The notes under the pieces were generated by a model. That model did not search any database, had not been told where the DNA came from, and saw only the letters and a program-made list of their open reading frames with translations. DNA of 64,000 bases, taken from the NCBI GenBank assembly GCA_028554645.1, contig JAQOOI010000007.1, positions 186,001 to 250,000 on the forward strand, read 5' to 3'. Position numbers and translations under genes: made by a program. Source of the stretch: Omphalotus guepiniiformis. Lineage: Eukaryota; Basidiomycota; Agaricomycetes; Agaricales; Omphalotaceae. Of the stretch, positions 22,202-32,212 are shown piece after piece; the first letter of the stretch is position 1; each line of letters opens with the position of its first letter.

Positions 22202-23113
22202 CTAAAAGGCACCCCCAGCCTCCCAGTCTGAGTCCGAATCCTCCATGACTGCAGCAGCCACGGCATCCTTCTTCTTCTTCAATGACTTCTCCCACGCAAG
22301 TCGAGCAGGACACTCAGACTTGTAGTGACCTTTCTTGTCACAAAAATAACATGTGACGTCGCTAGGAGAGCGTGAGACTGATGCAGCCACGAGTGCTTCA
22401 TCAGGATTTGGAGCATCATCTGAATTATTTCCAGATAAAGATTTTTGTCGGATCTCCTCGTTAAGAAGTCGAGTGATGACGTGATCCAATGTAAGTTGCT
22501 CGGGAGGGGTAGCGTCGAAGTTAACAATGACAGCATTGTAAGTGGGAGGAAGACCCATTGTAAGTGCAAGGATCTTGTCCTGGTCCGTAACCTCAACATC
22601 AGCATACTTCAACCTCAACGACAATGCCTGAATCCGCCCAATGTAACCCTCCATATTTTCGTCATTCAATTTCTGTGCAGTCAACAGTTGTCGCCGCAAA
22701 GCAAGACTGGTCGCAAATCCTGCGGCCCGGTGAACCCTCTCCAAATCTCTCCATATCATCCACGGATCCTTCGAAGCCATATGAGCCAACTGGCCATCAT
22801 CAACCCTCAAAATCATTTCGGCCCTAGCCTCGGCCATCTTTGCCACATCTCGTGCAGCCATCTTTGATGTCATTTCGGCATCAATCTTCACCTGATCCTT
22901 CGAACTCCCATCAGCATTCTTCTCGCTTATCAAAATCTCCACAATTCCGGCCCAAAGTCCTTTCCGAACAAGTATAGCTTCCATCCGTAGCGCCCAAGAT
23001 GGATAATTTGAGTTATTAAGCCGAGAGAAAGACACAGAGGACACAGTATCAGAGGACATGGTGGACACCAGCAGAGGTATGTAGAATTCAGAAAATGATG
23101 AAAGTACTTGCAC
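22202..23113 (-). CDS. Gag-like protein of the non-autonomous element
   Basis: An intact frame of up to 303 codons. The better start is probably the Met at 23059 (MSSDTVSSVSFSRL). It has the Copia gag layout: NNSNYPSWALRMEAIL near the N-terminus, a helical core (WRDLERVHRAAGFATSLALR, LTLDHVITRLLNEE) and a CCHC zinc knuckle CYFCDKKGHYKSEC near residues 254-267, followed by an acidic C-terminus. It would package element RNA. The frame is undamaged, which fits recent mobility. It stands alone: no pol frame follows in any phase. Confidence 0.85.
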   Translation of the reverse strand: MQVLSSFSEFYIPLLVSTMSSDTVSSVSFSRLNNSNYPSWALRMEAILVRKGLWAGIVEILISEKNADGSSKDQVKIDAEMTSKMAARDVAKMAEARAEMILRVDDGQLAHMASKDPWMIWRDLERVHRAAGFATSLALRRQLLTAQKLNDENMEGYIGRIQALSLRLKYADVEVTDQDKILALTMGLPPTYNAVIVNFDATPPEQLTLDHVITRLLNEEIRQKSLSGNNSDDAPNPDEALVAASVSRSPSDVTCYFCDKKGHYKSECPARLAWEKSLKKKKDAVAAAVMEDSDSDWEAGGAF

Positions 23114-23260
23114 CCCGTCTGAGGAGCAAGCTCAACTGCCTTATGTAAATAAGGACTTTTCTTCTTGCCTCGTCGTCGTGAGGGCTTCCAAAAAGTAAGA
23201 CTCGAGAACGAGAATGGCAGCGATGCCAAAAACAGAGATCAGGGATCGCTAGCGCGTTTG

Positions 23261-23485
23261 TGTTAGAATAGCGGGTTCAACGGCGCTACTCGGGATTTAA
23301 GCAGAAGACCCTGGCAAACGCGCAGGGAATTATATTCGCATTTCTAGCTACATATATAATGATTACATACAAAGCAAGAATGAATAAAGCAAAGATAAGG
23401 CCGAAAGGAAAGATAAAGCAGGTAAACGGGAATATCCGTGAGCGTGAAGATGCCCAGGTGAGCACATCGACTTGATATCCCAATA
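23261..23485 (-). repeat. LTR (5' LTR in element orientation)
   Basis: 225 bp, apparently identical to 21886-22110; followed on the + strand by the TSD ACTTC. Confidence 0.93.
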
Positions 23486-23490
23486 ACTTC
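23486..23490 (+). repeat. Target-site duplication ACTTC, right
   Basis: Matches 21881-21885 and directly follows the right LTR. Confidence 0.9.
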
Positions 23491-24462
23491 TCCCATCCAG
23501 CTTCATTTGTGAAGGAATTGAGACTGAAAGCGACAAGTCTGCGTAGGAGTGCCCAGAGAAAGCGTGCTTTGAAGAATATCATTGAACAAGCGGGAGGAAG
23601 GCCGGCTTTGAAGAGATTGTCTGTCGATTGTCCCGGTCTTTCCATTTCTCAGGTTTTTGGATGGCTAGATCTCAAGTGCTTGGGACAGCTGGTCGACCTG
23701 AGTCTCATCTGCGTGTTCCCTGAGACCAATTCCAAAACGAAGAGCTTGAGCATCTTCGTGCGTTTCAATTTGTCCATTTCGCCGTGTATTGTCAGTTAAT
23801 TTCACCCCAACAGACTTCGCTTTTGAACCAGAACTTGACGTCACTAGATCTGGATGTCACTTCAGCTTTTGAACACGGACGTACGTGATTAACTGCACAT
23901 CTTTGTCTTTTGGTTAATGGTATCCCACTCAGGCTCGCTCACATTCACAATAAAACCTCTATTCCTTGCGCAGCTACTAAATGCCATTGCCAACACTTGC
24001 TCGAACCTCAAGTTTCTTGGCCTCACGATACCTATATCCGAGAATGAAGTTGCCGATCCCGTCAATGAAGCTCTGAGAAATATGAAATTTCCCGCTCTCC
24101 GTTCTCTCCTGTTGATTGGCCGTCAAGCTGGATATACCAAGTTCGATTTTCTGCCTGTGTTAGCGAACCATCCTCTTCTTGAATCCCTGCAGTATCAGAG
24201 TTCTCGATATATCCCTGATGACCTGGTACGGAAACTCAAGTCGTTTTTGTAAGGGCACTCACTGACTTCAGACCTAAGCTAAAACAAACAGGGCTTGTAT
24301 ATTTGTCTGGGTATAATGTAAAACAGTATCGTCGTCGTCGTAATTGGTTGTTGTGAAGTACATAGGTGCAATGTACACTTTGAATTATCTGGTATTTATG
24401 TCACTTGGTTGAATTACGGATCAAATGAACATTTGTAAATAGAATAATATACAGTATACCTG

Positions 24463-26960
24463 TCAATTGGAGCCACTGGTACAACTAGCAATTGCACTCA
24501 TTCTCTCCACATCTAGTATATGATCTCCAAAGACATCAAATATCATAGCCATTCCTACACACACCGAATTAACTGATACTTAGTCGGAACACCAGAAAGA
24601 ATGGCTTACCTGACTGCATGTGAACTAATACATGACAATGAGCTAGATGGATGAAAACAAGCAGAAATTGCATAAGCCTAGCACGAATCGTTGCGAACTT
24701 CAACTCGACACGACTCACATAACCACATTCCGGGCGTATCGAACCTCACCCGAAATACCGCATGTCCTTTCGGTGGTACGACGAAGGTGTCTCTTAGTGC
24801 CGGAGCCGTGGTTGGTAGAACTGGTGGCCGATCCCAACGGTACGACCCAGCGCCCATCTGTGCTTCGTATGTGTATAAAGGCCAGAAGTGATGACCATGC
24901 TGATTGGAAGGTGTTAACACACCAAATACACCATGCTCAAGTTTGAGAGGGAGATGGAGAGTGAGGTCAAACTTACGAGATGGAAAGGATGTGGACCGTC
25001 TTCCAAGTTGTTGATTATTATATCAAGCACTACCGATGATACCGACGACTCGTTATGACTTGTCCTCACGGGCACAATCAGCTCCTTCTTTGACGACTCT
25101 GCGTTATGTCTCGCTAGGACGGGACTGCTCAGGTTCGGTTTCCATGTAGTCTGATTGACATATCCGAAAGGTTTATTCCCTGATATGCAGGAGTATAGAC
25201 GTAGGCTGAAAGAAGAGGAGAATACGCCACTTACCAGTCGCCGTGCGTTTCATAGTCGACACGTACATCATTACGACACCTTCTGCGGGAGGAAGCAAAG
25301 TAGCGGATTCATCGAGGGGTTTCATCGATAACGGATCCAGAATTTCGTCAGGGGCCACCGTTAACGTTGACCAGCTATTTGTAGTAGGAAGCTTAGAACG
25401 AGGGCACTTGTTCGCGTCATACGTGATGATAGATTTCGATTCCAAATCCAGGGATGGATTCCTAAGAAATAAAGATGATCAGGACGAGGTCACAGTGAAG
25501 GTTGATTTGCACTGTATAGTGCACCTACGGGTACTTAAAGTCTTGATATTCCACGCGCTGGCGTAACCAGAACGAACATGGAGAATTATGCATATATCCG
25601 GTGGTATGATCGGCGTTGAGGATTTCGACCGCATAGCGCTGCCCAGGTGAAATCAGGAATTCTTTAACTATCACAGGATTGATTATTGTACCGTCTGCTT
25701 CGAGTATTCGGAGGAGGTGTGAATCTAGGGAGAGATGAATGTCTGCTATGGATCTGTAACATATACCGATATGAACCACAAGAAAGGATACGTCGAAATA
25801 GACGGTCTTACCCAGGGTTTATAAATCGGACAATATTCCGACGGGAAGGGTCAAGCTTGAAGAAGGGTATACTACCTTTCGCTGGGTCGCAATTGATTTC
25901 AGCGAGACTTGTTGAACAGTTGAAAGCCTGATGACCGTTATTGAGAATGGCATCAGGAACGGGCTCTAGATTGTCGTCAGCACGTCATAGTGGATTATAG
26001 AGCAAGCTGCCTACCATTTCCATGTGAACGAAGGCTTTGGTACCAGCTGAATACTTCTGTTCCTGGCCGATGATACCAGTCACCTATCAGCATCACTTGT
26101 TCAAAAGTCCCACTCGAGCGCTTCTGAACATCCTTTGAACGGATACGCCTCAGTTCGTCCGAGGTCGGGTGTTCGTAGCCTTGCGATCCTGGAGAGTTCC
26201 CTGATGATGTGGGTAGATGTATGATGAGAGCACCAAAAAGACCATCTGCTCTTTGTGTGGCGTGGTGAGAATGGTACCTGAAAGAACTTGTCGGTTATCG
26301 TTAACAGAGGGCGGCATTTCAAAAGCACCAGCACCAGAAGGTTCCGGATTGTTCAGGAGAAATCTGGATACGATAGGTAAAGTTTGCCCCAGGTGCTATA
26401 GGACACTGTGTTACACCTGATGCTCCATCTTGAGAATTTGATCCTTAAAAGAAAATATGTATAAATGTATTCTCTATCCCCGGTTCCGCGGTGAGTACTG
26501 AGTAACGTACCTGAAGGATGTTTAAATCCGTGCCAATGAAGGCTTGTCCCTTCAGATAATTTGTTGAACACATTGACTACCAACACGTCACCCGACCGTA
26601 CTTCGATGGATGGACCAGGGAATAGACCTAAGTTGAGCCGAAAAAAGGGAAGTGATGACGCGGGGCTATCAAAGATTATCAATTCAGCTGACCATTGACC
26701 GTAAACACTGTCTTCTCGACGCCATTTGGGGACAACACCTCTTCGGCAAGGGTGAAGTTGTACGTTCGTGTCGATGCTGGGCGTTCAGCGTGACTTGACG
26801 GCGTCAAATAGAATCTTGAGGTATTTTCTCGATGAAGTTCTGGTGAACGAAGCCCGAATCCGTGTAAGTTGAAGGATAGATAAAATGCGACAGAAATGAA
26901 GACGAGAGTTGGTGGTAGTAGTGACATCCATTTGATGTGGCAATATTGCAGACCAATCAT
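24463..26960 (-). CDS. Laccase-like multicopper oxidase, 11 exons, intact
   Basis: Exons (minus): 26693-26960, 26511-26627, 26335-26443, 26277-26015, 25965-25812, 25753-25529, 25461-25235, 25179-24977, 24899-24719, 24642-24610 and 24554-24463. Introns are 49-77 nt and all phases close, giving 623 aa. Copper motifs are complete: HWHG (~120-123), YHSH (~166-169), HPFHLHG (~518-524, split by intron 8) and HCHVLVHMQSGM (~584-595, split by introns 9 and 10). The residue ten after Cys is Met, typical of lower-potential oxidases rather than high-potential laccases. The N-terminus (MSLLPPTLVFISVAFYLSF from the second Met) is a signal peptide or anchor. It would oxidise phenols, pigment precursors or metal ions and reduce O2 to water; the substrate is undetermined. 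Intron 1 starts GTCAGC, a weak donor. It converges on F-box copy B. Confidence 0.9.
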
Positions 26961-27134
26961 GATGGTTGGAGGTCAAGAGAGCATCACCTTGCTGCCAAGC
27001 TAGGTTCTACACACCCATAATTCGTGTGCGGAACAAATAAGTACAAACTGTCTGAGGTTTTTTCCCTCCGGTTGCCTGATGTTGTCTTTGATTCCGGTTT
27101 CAAAACCCGTTTCTACGCAATTCTCATTTGAATC

Positions 27135-27224
27135 CGGTTTTATATTTTCGCTCGATGAAAAACTGAATATTTCTATGTATTGTAGTTGCGGTTTTATATT
27201 TTCGCTCGATGAAAAACTGAATAT
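27135..27224. repeat. 36-bp direct repeat, two copies
   Basis: Positions 27135-27170 and 27189-27224 are identical (beginning CGGTTTTATATTTTCG, ending AAAAACTGAATAT), at a 54-bp period. Confidence 0.93.
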
Positions 27225-27456
27225 CACCTTCTTACAGTTATCTTACTTTTTTCATCTGGTTTCATGAACGTGCTTTTTGATTCCGGTTTTAGGACTGTGC
27301 TTTTGAATCATGTTTCATTGACGAGCTCGTTCGGCTTCATGAATCTAAATCTGAAGTAGAACTTGAAAGTTGTAATAAGCTTCTCAAAGAAGATTCTTTC
27401 TCTCTTCGACTCTAGCCTTTCGTTTGAACCAAGCTCATGGACATTCTCTTGCCATA

Positions 27457-27496
27457 GGCTAAAAGCGGCTGGCCGAAGGCCGAGCCGCGATTAGCC
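27457..27496. repeat. Imperfect 40-nt inverted repeat (hairpin)
   Basis: Arms GGCTAA/TTAGCC and GCGGCTGGCC/GGCCGAGCCGC close on a GAA loop with a single bulge. GC-rich in an AT-rich surround. Confidence 0.85.
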
Positions 27497-27985
27497 TGCC
27501 TTTGAGTGCTTGAAATTGAGACATCATACTCTTAGTACATCGAAAACTTGAAAGAAAATTTGATGATACTTAATTTGAGGTATATATGACTGTCACAACA
27601 ATATCACACGCAGCAAGGTTTTTGTTGACCCCGTCAACACCTAGTGTCAATTGGTAGTAATAGTATCTCATCTCAGAAGAGTCTGACAGCGAGAGTAAGA
27701 AAATAAACCACGTGCGTCGCGCCCTCCATGGCCCGGCCCGTTTGGCCGTTTCAGCCGTTTTCAGCCGAACCGAACCGACCAGTGACCATTCCCTTCTCGC
27801 ACCACTCTTTATCAGAATCCTTCTATCTTTGCTACTCCCGAAGATCTATCAAACGATGAATTACACATACTTCTACCTCGTGGTCGTTGCGAACGTTCGA
27901 CGGCGGTGTCTTGTCAACTTCTCGGTTAGCAAGGGATAAAACCAGTGGAGGAAAGGTACACTCACCGGATTCTCATTTTCACAAA

Positions 27986-30900
27986 ATGTTGTTCCTCTCG
28001 ATATCTCTTCTGGCCTCTTATTTGGCGACAAGTGCATGGGCTGATAGTCTTGCGGAAGTGGAGCATATTGTTCTCTTTATGCAGGAGAACAGAGCGTTTG
28101 ATCATTATTTTGTGAGTATTCGATGACCTATATGACTGGGATAAAACTAAAGGTGCATATAACAGGGTACAATGGCGGGAGTGAGAGGATTCAAAGACCC
28201 CAAGTGAATGCTGTCTTCCTTCTGGAGTACCTTGCGTGGCTCTCGCTCATCGCCCATATCACAGTGTTCAAGTCAACTCTGATGGCCGCTCAGTCTTTTT
28301 CCAAAGAGTCAACCCTTTCTTGTCCAACAACACCGACTTCCTTCTTCCCTGGTACTTGAACGCAGCTGGCGGAGGTTTTATAAACGGTACTCAATGTATG
28401 GTCGCTGGCTCGAACGGATGGGGGGAGAATCACGCTGCTTTGGCTTCTGGGCAAAATGTACGTCTTCATTCTTCTTATGAAGCATGGCCTTGTTACGGAT
28501 ACGTCATCTTTGTAGGATCTGTGGGTCGAAGCGAACACTCCCGAATCATGGGGTCACTTCCGACGGGAAGATATCCCCGTCCACTTCGCTATTGCGGACG
28601 GATGGACTGTGGGGGATATGTATCAGCAAGGTGTCGTTGCGGTATGTTCTTCACCGTGCTTCATCAGCCGGGTCGTCTTATACTGCATTGAAGTCGACAA
28701 ATCCGAACCGCATCATATGGCAGACGGGTTCTATCGCGTAAGCTGTTTACCACGTCCTCAGGATATCGTTATGCATCTTCATATATGCAAAGTGTCCCGG
28801 GAGGCAATGTAAACACCACGAAAGGTCCGGTTTTGGACAACAACGAAACTCCCGGTTGCTCTAGTCTTACCTTGAGGCTTGAAAATGGAACAGAGGTCGA
28901 TTCTCCGCAACAGTATAGCTGGTATGTGTTTGACAGCGATCTTTGATGATTTTATTTTGATACGTCATTTCACAGTTACCCATATGACTGGAAAACAGTG
29001 CGTCCTTCTCCGGGAGTGGACTCAGCCCTGCGTGCTAAACTCCTTCGTTCTGAAAGGTTCCTGAATATCTCGAAGATGCAGGTATTTCATGGAAGGAATT
29101 CCAGGCTTATGACAAGTGAGTTTTGAACTCGTCGTCACACATAGATCTATTGATTATTGATTCTTCGCAGTTTCGGAGACAATCCTTTGCCATCTTTTGA
29201 GCTATGGCAGAACTTGGCCACGAACGATCCAACGGGGGAATTGGCGCAAAGAGGTTCGTGTTGCGTTCCCCAATTCGTTTGAGACACTGGGCGAAGTTTG
29301 CCCTTGTCGTTTTGTCTGTTTGTATAGGTCTGGCAATGAATGGAGGAGGAAATTGGCAAGGCGGCTTGGAATTGTTGAAGAGACAAGCAGCAGAGTACGT
29401 GTATGTCTTATTTTAAAAGTTCAATGTTGACAACATGATTGATGCAGAGGCACTTTACCCGCTGTATCTTACTATATTGGTGAGTTTGCTATTTAAGTCT
29501 TTGACCACAACATCATCAACTAATGTCTTCTCAGGACCCGCGGAGCTGTCTGAACATCCACCTTACCGCCCTATGGACGGCGGCTGGCTTCAAAAAGAAG
29601 TCGTGAATGCAATTCAGAACTCACCCAAATATAACAAGACGATACTCATCATCTCCTTTGATGAAACTGGTGGATGGGGTGATCAGTACGTACCCTATAT
29701 TAAAAGCATAGTCCGACCCACCCGCTGAACTATATATTGACGTAGTGTCGTTCCGTTCCACTCGTGAGTTGCGTTGGGCATTCATGTTTCCAGATACATA
29801 TCAAGGCTGTTTTCCTACCCTCAGTCCCGAAAATACCCCTGGGGAATGGATTACTGTAAGCATCGCAACTGATTTTGTATCCCGTGCACTACGATACTGA
29901 CTGCCGAAGAATCCATTTACTAATGAACCCACGTTCACTGGTCCCGGCTTCCGCTTACCCTTCACTGTTGTTTCTCCTTGGACCCGAGGAAGCGTTGTTT
30001 TCACTGAGCCGTCTGATCACATATCGCAGACGTTGTTCTTGGAAGCATGGGCCGAAGCTAGGGTGAGTGATATTTCGATATTTTTAGACACGCAATATCC
30101 ATGCTGAGCGGAACCGTGTTTGCGTTTTCTTGATGCTAGGGGTACACCATTCAAGAATACACAGATCAACGACTGGAGACGGGAGCACATGTCTAATTTG
30201 ACAAATATATTTGATTTTGAGAACGTGAGCTGTATCGGCTTTCTCTGAGAATATCTTCGCCTCTGACAGGAACTCTTGAACTATCCTAGCCTGATTATAC
30301 GCCTGTAGATCTTCCCGATACCCCATTCCCTCATACTGACCCTCTCACTTCCCTTCTCGATGGCGTGCGTATACGTATTTGGTCATGTATTCTTGCAAGA
30401 TGATTACTGATGAACTTTACCAACATAGGACACATTCTGTGAACAAGCGTTCAAAGGTACTATTCAGCCTCCCGTTCCCTACGGTAACCAAACAGCGGAG
30501 GATTCATTGTTCACGGAAATTGGGTTCAAGACCGTTCGAGGTTTGCACTGCATCCTGATTAACGGTCGTTGCTCCCTATTCACCCCCATATATGCAGGTT
30601 CTCTCACCGAAGGCCGCTACCTCGTATTCGAATCTAGCACAAAAGGCCTAGCTCTCTCCAATAACGGGTCGGCTCTCAGCGTCTCAAACTCTACAACTGA
30701 CAAGTTCAGCACACCCTCACAACGCTTCATCATACACGCCACGGACCCCACCGTTGCGACCGGAAAGACTTTCAGAATTTCCTCTGCGGCTTCGGTTTCG
30801 GATGCTACGAATGTCACTGTGGCTTCGGATTCATTCCTTTCTGCGAATATGACTTTTGGATCGATGAATTCGAGTGCTGTGTTTGAGATCTCGTATGAAA

Positions 30901-31034
30901 GTAGTGGGGCTGTTTATCGTATTGCGGAGAGTGATAGTGGATTGTTTTTGAGCTTGGATTCGGGGAGCGGGAGACCGGTGTTAAGTGGGGATGGTGCTGG
31001 GGAGGCTTTTAAGGTTTTTTCAGTCTCCTTTTGA
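27986..31034 (+). CDS. Secreted phosphoesterase (phospholipase C / acid phosphatase superfamily), 19 exons, one apparent frameshift
   Basis: Nineteen exons with 18 introns of 52-77 nt were traced; all phases close except one. Exons: 27986-28111, 28166-28203, 28265-28457, 28516-28641, 28694-28737, 28793-28921, 28976-28997, 29057-29115, 29171-29253, 29328-29394, 29448-29479, 29535-29685, 29746-29763, 29825-29855, 29910-30062, 30140-30224, 30290-30364, 30429-30540, 30598-31034. The ~659-aa product has a signal peptide (MLFLSISLLASYLATSAWA), the family start EHIVLFMQENRAFDHYFG, metal-site block FDETGGWGDHVVP, SPWTRGSVVFTEPSDH and a C-terminal beta-rich domain. Family members cleave phospholipids or phosphomonoesters outside the cell. 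Exon 16 is one base too long: GGGG at 30139-30142 after the acceptor AG shifts the frame; one G fewer would restore TPFKNTQINDWRREHMSNL. It is either a sequence error or a recent null mutation. Confidence 0.87.
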
Positions 31035-32212
31035 AAGGAGTAACGAGCTTGTAGTAATTTTGAGAGGTATTCATTTGTACGAAGTCTATAAACACTAAGG
31101 AATAGTCTGTTTGTGGGGTTGGCGTTGGTGGTGATGTTAAATTCGGAGAATAAGGCAAGAAGAACGAGTACAACTACATACACCCTGGGAAGCTTCGTTG
31201 GGTGGCGTGCGCATACAGACAGTCGCAGTGAGATGATGCAGGATGTTGCCTGGTGTTGGAAGGAAGGAAGGAAGGAAGTGTATTACGGTACGGTCCCTAG
31301 ACAGAAACACCGCTTCTGGGGCCGGGACGACGCGGCATTAATCGCAGCCCCAGGCCCGTTGACCCATCGTGTTGGTCTGTCAATCCACGCTTGAAAGCTT
31401 GACAGCCCCTATGCTTACTAAGAATCGTTAGCTAGCAGTTGTTGAGGTTTATTTGTTATATTTTCCATGTTCGACTTTAACCTCTACAATGTACATCTCT
31501 TACGGTCGAGATTGGGCGTGGACACTACAATGTACCGGGACTTACTCGTGAGTCAATTCTCTAGATACGCTTTGTTTCCGCTTCTCAACGATTTTTTTAG
31601 AACGGAGTTTGTCGCCGTACAGAGCTTTCCATCTGTCGTTTGTATCAAGCCAGCCGGCAGCCACTGAAGCTGAAGCGCCGAATGGTCTATTTTTCAGCTT
31701 AGGGTCTTTCCATACGTGGGGACATCTCTTTCTGCCAAAGAGCTTCTGCGAGTCTCCGGATCAGTGTCGCGAATCTTTCTGAGCCGGTTAGCATGCGTTC
31801 TGCCGTCGACGTTTCCTGAGCATAGCTCTCTCTCCTACATCTGGTGGAGCTGAGGATCGCCACCACTGGCCTTCCATTCCATCCATCCATAGGAACAGGG
31901 GTAGTTTTTCTTAGCAGATCTGGAAGGTTGTTTTGGAATGACTTGTTCCGAGCTAGGTGCGTAATTGGAACTTCTCCTCGGTGCAATGTGGGTATCGATA
32001 CTGTTTAGTATCGCCTCTGCTCGGCGCTCCCTGGAAGTAATCCATCCGAGCCATGGCTACCTTCTCTTCGCTGGCCCCATTTACAATGTTCGGATGTGTC
32101 ACTTAGCTTCCCCATCGCCGTACCCGGATACAATTACTCAACTTTCACATTCGAAAACATTCAAAACATATAACTACGTGCTGTATTCGAATAGTACGCG
32201 GTATCTCCAGCA
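31035..32212. other. Intergenic region with GGAA microsatellite
   Basis: 3' flank of the phosphoesterase and promoter of monooxygenase 1. A (GGAA)n-type run lies at about 31259-31279. The last ~120 bases resemble the promoter of monooxygenase 2 (TGTCACTTAGCTTCC here versus TGTCACTAAGCTTCC at ~41502). No gene is seen. Confidence 0.55.

Larger units (their letters stand above)
21886..23485 (-). mobile_element. Non-autonomous LTR retroelement (LTR-gag-LTR, Copia-like)
   Basis: A 1,600-bp element has two 225-bp LTRs that appear identical base for base and a 5-bp TSD (ACTTC). The only long internal frame is a gag-like protein on the minus strand; there is no protease, integrase, reverse transcriptase or RNase H, and only ~1,150 bp lie between the LTRs. 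In element orientation a purine-rich tract (GCAGGGGTG) lies directly before the 3' LTR. The LTR ends CTAACA as expected but begins TATTGGG instead of the usual TG. Identical LTRs mean a recent insertion. The structure matches the terminal-repeat-with-gag (TR-GAG) class described in plants; it would need another element's enzymes to move. Confidence 0.9.
21685..24252 (+). pseudogene. F-box/LRR family copy B, split by a retroelement and 3'-truncated
   Basis: The 5' piece (21685-21880) encodes MSSGGFNSLPIELCE through YTLAVSPEARSSINF and then meets a stop in the inserted LTR. The gene resumes after the element at 23491 (HPASFVKELRLKATSLRR) and continues over the same intron positions as copy A: exon ends at 23757, exon 23814-23880, and exon 23933 onward. 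It stops prematurely at 24252, right after DLVRKLKSF. Compared with copy A, the last ~210 residues (second half of exon 3 and exon 4) are missing. The frame across the target site would have been continuous before insertion, so the insertion is the younger or independent lesion. The 3' flank (24351-24430) still matches the 3' flank of copy A (21386-21475). Confidence 0.88.
26961..27985. other. Intergenic region with direct repeats and a hairpin
   Basis: Divergent promoter space between the oxidase (minus) and the phosphoesterase (plus). It contains repeated GATTCCGGTTT-like phrases (27090-27320), a 36-bp direct repeat listed separately, and a strong imperfect hairpin at 27457-27496 (GGCTAA...TTAGCC outer arms; GCGGCTGGCC/GGCCGAGCCGC inner arms). 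Confidence 0.6.

Noticed and set aside
27135..27224. CRISPR-like repeat-spacer pattern
   Set aside because: Only two copies, in a eukaryotic promoter region with introns all around; a simple direct duplication.
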